In this document: one piece after another, positions 1-8,283 of the stretch
Position numbering within the stretch: position 1 is the stretch's first letter
Layout: each line of letters starts with the position of its first letter
Assembly (NCBI GenBank): GCA_964450115.1
Contig: CAYVCD010000061.1
Coordinates: forward strand, 1-8,283
Direction: 5' to 3'
Length of the DNA: 8,283 nt
Source of the DNA: 2-01-FULL-45-10 sp964450115
Lineage (GTDB): Bacteria > Omnitrophota > Gorgyraeia > 2-01-FULL-45-10
Position numbers and translations under genes: made by a program
Notes under the pieces: model-generated
Told to the model about the DNA's origin: nothing
Databases searched by the model: none
What the model saw: the letters and a program-made list of their open reading frames with translations, nothing else

Positions 1-3000
1 TAGAGTTCAAGTTTGCCGGGGGCATAGTATCGTTCGTGGAGTTCCTGAATAAGAACAAGAACGTCCTTCATAAGAAAGTTGTATATTTTGCGAAGGAGAA
101 GGACGGTGTCCAGGCGGAAGTGGCGATGCAGTATAACGACGGCTACGCCGAAAGCATATTCACATTCGCGAATAACATCAACACCATAGAAGGCGGTACG
201 CACTTAACCGGGTTTAAATCAGCGCTGACCAGGACGATAAATCAGTATTGCAAATCGAAGAAGCTCTTAAAGAATGAAGATTCAACAATATCCGGGGATG
301 ATGCCAGAGAAGGCTTGAGCGCCGTAATAAGCGCGAAGGTCCCGAACCCGCAATTCGAAGGCCAGACAAAGACGAAGCTCGGCAACTCTGAGGTCGAAGG
401 AATAATAGAGTCGATAGTCAACGAAGCGCTCGGCTCATTTCTCGAAGAGAACCCGCCCGTAGCCAACAAGATCATAGAGAAGGCCGTATTGGCTGCGCGC
501 GCGCGCGAGGCCGCGAGAAAAGCCCGCGAGCTCACCCGACGGAAAGGCGCCCTTGAAGGCGCTTCGCTTCCGGGAAAACTTGCCGACTGCCAGGAGACCG
601 ACGCAAGTCTCTGCGAAGTCTACTTGGTCGAGGGCGACAGTGCCGGCGGATGTTTTTTTGGAGAAACCGAAGTTGCTCTGGCCGACGGGAGAAGCCTCAG
701 CTTTAAAGAGTTGGTTCGTGAATGGAAAAATGGCAAAAAAAATTATTGTTTCACAATAAAAGATAACGGTAGCGTGGGGATCGAAGAGATAGCAAGCCCC
801 AGATGCACACAAAAAGAGGCCAACGTCGTCAACGTCGTCTTAGATAACGACGAAGAAATAATATGTACGCCCGATCATTTGTTTATGGCAAGAGATGGTT
901 TTTACGTCCAGGCAAAAGATCTGCGGCCCGGTGAATCTCTTATGCCGTTCAGGACGAAGCTCTCCTCTAAAGGAGGCGGGGTAACGATAGAAGGCTACCC
1001 GATGGTGTTTGACACAGCAAAAAATCAATGGATATTTTGGCATCTTCTGGCGGACGCACACAATCTTGATCGGGCAGTATATAAAATATCCGACGGTGAA
1101 ACCAGGCATCATATAGACTTTAATAAACTAAATAACCGCCCAGACAATATTGTTCGGATGAGCAGGGCTGGGCACTTTGAGTTTCACAGAAAGCACATTA
1201 AGAAGACAATGCATACAAAAGAAGTTATTGAAAAATGCAATAGAACAAAAAGAACGCCAGAATACCGCAAGAAGCTTTCTGAAATCATGAAGAAACAATC
1301 GGCCGTTCTTAGCAAAAACGCTAAAAAACAATGGGAGGATCCCGCATATAAACAATATATGCTTAAAAAGTATATGGAGTTCTTCAATAAGGATGAAAAA
1401 TTTAGGGCTCGGATACTAAGGCTCATAAACGAAGCGCAGAAAAAACACTGGGCTAGCCCGGCCAATAGAAGCAAGCAGGCTTTGGGGACGAAGCAATATT
1501 TTGACAACCACCCGGAGCACAGAAAAAAGCATTCTGATGCGTCCAAGATACAGTGGGGCGATAGTACTCTTATTTCGTGGAGGCGGGAAAAGACGAAAGA
1601 GCAATGGACGGAGGCATTCAGGGCGAAGCGTAAAAAAACTTACGATCAGACATATTTTAAGCACAGCATGGGTTTGTTGAAAACCGTTCTCGATACATAC
1701 GGTGACGCGTCGCGCTATGAGGCAGAAAGAAAGTCCAAGAAGGACAAAAACTTATTAAAGCTCGACACTTTGCGAGAAAGATTTTTCAGCAATGATGAGG
1801 GCAAGATGTGTGAAGCCGGCAAAAACTATAATCATAAGGTAAAGAGAGTTGAATGGCTGACTGACAAAGTCGACGTATATGATATAGAAGTACCGAATAC
1901 GCATAATTTCGCGTTGGCTTCCGGAGTCTTTGTTCACAATTCGGCAAAGCAGGGACGCGACAGAAGATTCCAGGCGATATTGCCGTTGAAAGGCAAGATA
2001 CTGAACGTAGAGAAGGCGCGGCTCGACAAAGCGCTCTCCAACGAAGAAATACGAACAATAATCACCGCGATAGGCTGTGGAATTGGCGAAGAGTTCGATA
2101 TAGCCAAGATCAGATATCATAAGATAATAATAATGTGCGATGCCGATGTCGATGGCTCACACATAAGGACGCTTATTTTGACGCTCTTCTACAGGCAGAT
2201 GCCGGCCCTGATCGAAAATGGGCACATTTATATAGCCCAGCCGCCTTTGTATAAGATCAAACGAGGGAAAAGAGAAGAGTATATACAGACAGAGGATGAA
2301 TATAACAATCTTCTATTAGAGCTCGGCACCGAGGGCATGACTCTGGTAAGAGTAAAGGACAAGCATCAGTTTACGGATAAGCAGCTGAAGGCTGTTCTGG
2401 ACGCGCTGATAGAGCTGGAAGGTTATGGTAACGCAATTGAGCGAAGTGGAGCGAATCTATCAAAATACATCACTTTAAGGCATAAGAAGACCAAAAAACT
2501 ACCACTTTACATGGTAAAAGTGGAGCAAGAGCCCCACTTTTTATATAATGACGATGAGCTGTCAAAGCATGTGGGAGACGAGGACACTGTCAAGAATAAA
2601 GACTATATAGAGTTTTACGAGGCAAGAGAGATCGAGAAGATCATAGATAAGATAGATAAGCTTGGGGTCGATATGGATGAGTATGATGCCCCGGAAGAGA
2701 GCCCAAAGGACAAGAAGGTTTCTAAAAAAGAGTCAGCAAAACCTGTGTATACCATAAAGATGGAGAAGGAGACCAAGGGCCTCTCTTCTCTCAAAGAGGT
2801 CCTGCACTTTGTAAAGAGTGTAGGCAAAGAGGGTATGAGCATACAGAGGTATAAGGGCTTGGGAGAGATGAACCCCACCCAGCTCTGGGAGACCACGATG
2901 GACCCCGAGAAGAGGACGCTTCTGAAGGTCATGCTCGAGGATGCGGTCGAAGCCGACTCCATGTTTACCATATTGATGGGCGAGGCCGTTGAGCCCAGAA

Positions 3001-3050
3001 GAGATTTTATTGAGAAACACGCACATGAAGTAAAAGTATTGGATATTTAA
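1..3050 (+). CDS. gyrB: DNA gyrase subunit B, 5'-truncated by the window edge, interrupted by an intein
   Basis: GyrB is the ATPase and Toprim subunit of DNA gyrase (GyrA2GyrB2), which introduces negative supercoils. The frame is open from base 3 with no start, and the first codons already match the transducer domain (EFKFAGG, then FVEFLNKNK). About 215 N-terminal residues, the ATP-binding domain, therefore lie upstream. Visible in order: the ATP-contacting QTK loop (363-371), the Toprim EGDSAGG motif with its catalytic Glu (codon 630), the intein (651-1940), the resumed extein SAKQGRDRRF, the metal-binding DADVD (2139-2153), a long insert of about 155 residues, then RYKGLGEMNPTQLWETTMDP and the family C-terminus. 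The in-window extein is 585 residues, so the spliced protein would be about 800, like E. coli GyrB (804). An ATP-dependent enzyme needing both Glu and DxD would be dead until spliced. gyrA follows 15 nt downstream, so the two are probably co-transcribed. Identity is certain; activity depends on splicing. Confidence 0.97.
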   Translation, partial: EFKFAGGIVSFVEFLNKNKNVLHKKVVYFAKEKDGVQAEVAMQYNDGYAESIFTFANNINTIEGGTHLTGFKSALTRTINQYCKSKKLLKNEDSTISGDDAREGLSAVISAKVPNPQFEGQTKTKLGNSEVEGIIESIVNEALGSFLEENPPVANKIIEKAVLAARAREAARKARELTRRKGALEGASLPGKLADCQETDASLCEVYLVEGDSAGGCFFGETEVALADGRSLSFKELVREWKNGKKNYCFTIKDNGSVGIEEIASPRCTQKEANVVNVVLDNDEEIICTPDHLFMARDGFYVQAKDLRPGESLMPFRTKLSSKGGGVTIEGYPMVFDTAKNQWIFWHLLADAHNLDRAVYKISDGETRHHIDFNKLNNRPDNIVRMSRAGHFEFHRKHIKKTMHTKEVIEKCNRTKRTPEYRKKLSEIMKKQSAVLSKNAKKQWEDPAYKQYMLKKYMEFFNKDEKFRARILRLINEAQKKHWASPANRSKQALGTKQYFDNHPEHRKKHSDASKIQWGDSTLISWRREKTKEQWTEAFRAKRKKTYDQTYFKHSMGLLKTVLDTYGDASRYEAERKSKKDKNLLKLDTLRERFFSNDEGKMCEAGKNYNHKVKRVEWLTDKVDVYDIEVPNTHNFALASGVFVHNSAKQGRDRRFQAILPLKGKILNVEKARLDKALSNEEIRTIITAIGCGIGEEFDIAKIRYHKIIIMCDADVDGSHIRTLILTLFYRQMPALIENGHIYIAQPPLYKIKRGKREEYIQTEDEYNNLLLELGTEGMTLVRVKDKHQFTDKQLKAVLDALIELEGYGNAIERSGANLSKYITLRHKKTKKLPLYMVKVEQEPHFLYNDDELSKHVGDEDTVKNKDYIEFYEAREIEKIIDKIDKLGVDMDEYDAPEESPKDKKVSKKESAKPVYTIKMEKETKGLSSLKEVLHFVKSVGKEGMSIQRYKGLGEMNPTQLWETTMDPEKRTLLKVMLEDAVEADSMFTILMGEAVEPRRDFIEKHAHEVKVLDI
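1104..1196 (+). other. HNH endonuclease motif in the GyrB intein
   Basis: The motif reads RHHIDFNKLNNRPDNIVRM, followed by GHFEFHRKH. It has the paired His (codons 1107 and 1110, intein residues 153-154), the NN and NI asparagines in the usual spacing, and a downstream H-x3-H (codons 1173 and 1185). This is the standard layout of HNH homing nucleases, which bind one metal ion and cut DNA at the empty insertion site. No catalytic position looks lost. Almost the same core, RHHIDFNKLNN, recurs in the GyrA intein. Confidence 0.9.
1248..1658 (+). repeat. Trp-anchored helical repeat array in the GyrB intein (protein level)
   Basis: Short protein repeats of the form W-x-D-P-x-Y-R/K follow the HNH motif. 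The aromatic anchor is at codons 1332 (W), 1383 (F), 1449 (W), 1500 (F), 1554 (W), 1605 (W) and 1656 (F), giving spacings of 17, 22, 17, 18, 17 and 17 residues. A degenerate unit (TPEYRKK) starts the array near 1248, 28 residues ahead of the first Trp. Units are rich in Lys and Arg and look helical. Their position after an HNH domain suggests sequence-reading DNA-binding modules similar in role to NUMOD helices; whether they match a named family I cannot tell. The DNA itself is not obviously repetitive. Confidence 0.8.
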
Positions 3051-3054
3051 TTAA

Positions 3055-3063
3055 AGAGGAGAG
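3055..3063 (+). promoter_or_regulatory. Ribosome binding site of gyrA
   Basis: The purine stretch AGAGGAGAG contains AGGAG (3057-3061) four bases before ATG 3066, in the 15-nt gap after the gyrB stop. It fixes the gyrA start, which is also where similarity to GyrA N-termini begins. Confidence 0.85.
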
Positions 3064-3065
3064 AC

Positions 3066-7019
<3,954 letters not shown>

Positions 7020-7024
7020 TCGCC

Positions 7025-7102
7025 GTCCCCATCGTCTAGCCTGGCCTAGGACATCAGGTTTTCATCCTGACGACTCCGGTTCAAATCCGGATGGGGACGC
7101 CA
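7025..7102 (+). tRNA. tRNA-Glu (anticodon UUC)
   Basis: The sequence folds as a standard tRNA. The acceptor stem GTCCCCA pairs with TGGGGAC, followed by discriminator G and an encoded CCA (7100-7102). The D arm spans about 7034-7052. The anticodon stem TCAGG/CCTGA encloses the loop TTTTCAT with anticodon TTC (7061-7063), and the T arm is TCCGG-TTCAAAT-CCGGA. It resembles E. coli tRNA-Glu (GTCCCC acceptor, GTCTAG in the D arm) and should read GAA and GAG. It starts 5 nt after the gyrA stop with no visible promoter or terminator between, so it is probably cut out of the gyrA transcript by RNase P. Confidence 0.97.
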
Positions 7103-7103
7103 C

Positions 7104-7133
7104 TTCAGACTTTTCCCACCAGCGCAGTATATT
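7104..7133 (+). promoter_or_regulatory. Possible promoter of nagA (weak)
   Basis: TATATT (7128-7133) lies 18 nt after TTCAGA (7104-7109), which matches four of six -35 consensus positions. Transcription would begin near 7140, at the nagA ATG itself. No Shine-Dalgarno sequence precedes that ATG, so a leaderless mRNA is conceivable. The match is modest and could be chance. Confidence 0.25.
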
Positions 7134-7139
7134 AAAAGT

Positions 7140-8252
7140 ATGACAAATATCTATATTAAAAACGGGCGTGTGATACTGAAGGACCGGATCGTGGACGGTG
7201 CGACGATCATGATAAGCGGCGGCAAGATCGCGGCCATCAACAGAAAGACGGCGCCGAAGAAGGGCGCTTTCGTAATAGACGCCAAGGGCTCTTTCGTATC
7301 GCCGGGTTTTATCGATTGCCACATACACGGAGAGCCCGAAAAGATATTCTTTAACGAGGCGAGGCATGGCACTACGGCATTTGTGATCGCCGAATCCTGC
7401 GCGCCGTTAAGTTATATCTATAAGAGGGCCGAAAGCATAAAAGAATTTATCAGGACCCATCCTTTTGGGCCCAACGTGCTGGGTCTTCGTCTCGAAGGCC
7501 CGTACATAAGCAAAGCTAGGGCGGGAGCTCAAGACGTTTCTTACATAAGAACGCCTGACTTAAAAGAGCTGGCCGGTATAATTGATCGGTGCTCTCCGAT
7601 CTTAAAACTTATGACCATAGCCCCTGAGCTCAGAGGCGCCAACCCCCTCATAAAGTTATTGCGTAAACATAAGATTATCGCTTCGATAGGCCATTCGGAC
7701 GCAACTTATGAATCCGCCATCGAAGGGATCGACGCAGGCATAACTCACTCAACCCATACTTTCAATGCCATGAGCCCCATAGACAGGCGCGAGCCTGGAG
7801 TTGCGGGCGCGGTTCTTTCCGACGACAGAGTAACGGCAGAGATAATACTCGACCTCATACATGTGCACAGAGCCCTATTCGGGCTTGCGTTAAAATCGAA
7901 GAAAAGAGAGAAAGTTATAGTGGTCACGGATTCGCTCGTATCAGAACCATCTAAAGATGCGATTGCAATGGGCGGCGCATATCGCTTCAGCGATGGGAGG
8001 CTTGCCGGCTCATCGCTTACTATGATAGGCGCGTTAAAGAATGCCGTAAAGAGCGCCAATCTATCGTTGCAGGAAGCGTTAAATACTATCACAATGAATC
8101 CCGCGAAGCTTTTAGGGGTCGAGAGCGAGAAGGGCTCTATAGCCGCAGGCAAGGATGCCGACATAGTTGTGTTCAGTAAAGAATTTGACGTGAAGATGAC
8201 GATGGTTCGTGGTAGAATAGCTTTTGTGAAGGGGAAGATATGTGCGGGATAG
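7140..8252 (+). CDS. nagA: N-acetylglucosamine-6-phosphate deacetylase (NagA-type amidohydrolase)
   Basis: NagA hydrolyses GlcNAc-6-phosphate to glucosamine-6-phosphate and acetate in cytosolic amino-sugar recycling. The 370-aa product (E. coli: 382) has the amidohydrolase layout: an N-terminal beta-sandwich strand set, SPGFIDCHIHG with His61 and His63, LEGPY with metal ligand Glu119, GHSDAT with His185, STHTFNAMSP with His206, REPGVAGAVL, LIHVH (His240), the catalytic Asp263 in VTDS, and a final GSIAAGKDADIV sandwich segment. The HxH pair suggests a two-metal site of the B. subtilis kind, since E. coli NagA lacks those histidines. The glycine-rich loop that usually follows HxHG is missing (HGEPEKIFF), so this is a divergent member. 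ATG 7140 is chosen because the conserved N-terminus starts there, although it has no clear ribosome site. The 3' end overlaps glmS by 13 nt, which supports the amino-sugar role. Another amidohydrolase activity is possible but less likely. Confidence 0.87.
   Translation: MTNIYIKNGRVILKDRIVDGATIMISGGKIAAINRKTAPKKGAFVIDAKGSFVSPGFIDCHIHGEPEKIFFNEARHGTTAFVIAESCAPLSYIYKRAESIKEFIRTHPFGPNVLGLRLEGPYISKARAGAQDVSYIRTPDLKELAGIIDRCSPILKLMTIAPELRGANPLIKLLRKHKIIASIGHSDATYESAIEGIDAGITHSTHTFNAMSPIDRREPGVAGAVLSDDRVTAEIILDLIHVHRALFGLALKSKKREKVIVVTDSLVSEPSKDAIAMGGAYRFSDGRLAGSSLTMIGALKNAVKSANLSLQEALNTITMNPAKLLGVESEKGSIAAGKDADIVVFSKEFDVKMTMVRGRIAFVKGKICAG
8229..8237 (+). promoter_or_regulatory. Ribosome binding site of glmS, inside the nagA 3' end
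   Basis: AAGGGGAAG ends two bases before ATG 8240, and its GGGG core ends five bases before it. The site lies within the last codons of nagA, so glmS translation probably depends partly on ribosomes finishing nagA. It supports the overlapping start. Confidence 0.7.
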
Positions 8253-8283
8253 TAGGATATATAGGCGATAGAGAAGCTCAAAA
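8240..8283 (+). CDS. glmS: Glutamine--fructose-6-phosphate aminotransferase (GlmS), N-terminal fragment cut by the window edge
   Basis: Only 14 codons are present, reading MCGIVGYIGDREAQ. This is the hallmark N-terminus of GlmS: after Met removal, Cys becomes the N-terminal nucleophile of the class II glutaminase domain, followed by GIVGYIG. GlmS makes glucosamine-6-phosphate from fructose-6-phosphate and glutamine, the first step towards UDP-GlcNAc, peptidoglycan and LPS. Other class II amidotransferases (PurF, AsnB) also start MCGI, but GIVGYIG is most typical of GlmS, and the overlap with nagA, which yields the same product, fits. The rest lies outside the window. Confidence 0.88.
   Translation, partial: MCGIVGYIGDREAQ

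Larger units (their letters stand above)
651..1940 (+). other. GyrB intein with HNH homing endonuclease (430 aa)
   Basis: This in-frame element is inserted inside the Toprim motif, after EGDSAGG and before SAKQGRD. Residue 1 is Cys (codon 651), the penultimate residue is His and the last is Asn (1938-1940), and the +1 extein residue is Ser (1941). Block A is CFFGETEVALADGRS, block B carries TPDH, and blocks F/G run VYDIEV then THNFALASGVFVHN. All residues for standard class 1 splicing are present. From memory, the site and the splicing blocks match the Synechocystis Ssp GyrB intein, so this looks like an allele at the known GyrB site. Between the splicing halves lie an HNH nuclease (intein residues about 152-182), a Trp-anchored repeat array (about 200-336) and a short helical module. 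The DNA is locally AT-richer than the extein: 1201-1260 has 19 G/C of 60. The nuclease motif is intact, so the element may still home. Splicing itself cannot be shown from sequence. Confidence 0.95.

Noticed and set aside
36..38. GTG at 36 as the gyrB start
   Set aside because: The frame is open upstream to base 3, and the residues before it (EFKFAGGIVSF) are conserved GyrB transducer sequence; the real start is outside the window.
495..507. Alternating GC run as a Z-DNA or regulatory signal
   Set aside because: Thirteen bases only, and explained by the Ala-Arg-Ala-Arg codons of the conserved GyrB region.
653..659. Run of seven T at the intein start (and eight A at 735-742) as programmed slippage sites
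   Set aside because: The zero frame encodes conserved intein residues on both sides, and no stimulatory structure is evident. Slippage would only destroy GyrB.
7103..7139. Intrinsic terminator after the tRNA
   Set aside because: No stem-loop followed by a U run is present; the TTTT at 7111-7114 has no hairpin before it other than the tRNA itself.
7745..8281. 178-codon open frame on the minus strand
   Set aside because: It lies wholly opposite nagA/glmS, whose + strand reading is strongly conserved. The antisense product has no recognisable motif.

Overview
The window is a bacterial chromosomal segment, essentially all coding on the + strand, with the order gyrB (5' end cut off) - gyrA - tRNA-Glu - nagA - glmS (only the first codons). 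No lineage marker is decisive. A GyrB with the long E. coli-type insert in its Toprim region, mixed mid-GC composition and frequent ATA and AGA/AGG codons would suit a Gram-negative or PVC/Omnitrophota-like uncultured bacterium, but that placement is a weak inference.

Region 1 (1-3050) is the C-terminal three quarters of DNA gyrase subunit B. Its Toprim motif is interrupted by a complete 430-residue intein (651-1940). Region 2 (3066-7019) is a full DNA gyrase subunit A, interrupted by a complete 452-residue intein (3396-4751) eleven residues before the catalytic Tyr122. The two inteins are clearly homologous to each other. Each has intact splicing blocks (Cys1, TxxH, terminal His-Asn, Ser at +1), an intact HNH nuclease motif, and a long array of short Trp-anchored helical repeats with a 17- or 21-residue period. 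Both sit at a Gly/Ser junction whose DNA reads GG(A/C)|TCGG. Active gyrase in this organism therefore seems to need two independent protein-splicing events, one per subunit.

Region 3 (7020-7139) holds tRNA-Glu(UUC), starting 5 nt after the gyrA stop, then a 37-nt spacer with a possible promoter. Region 4 (7140-8283) is nagA, an amidohydrolase-fold N-acetylglucosamine-6-phosphate deacetylase, overlapping by 13 nt the start of glmS. Both of these enzymes yield glucosamine-6-phosphate, one by recycling and one by synthesis from fructose-6-phosphate.

The gene-free stretches are short (15, 5 and 37 nt), and I see no intrinsic terminator in any of them, so read-through from gyrB to glmS is possible. 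The most unusual content is the pair of related HNH inteins in partner subunits of one enzyme and their repeat arrays.
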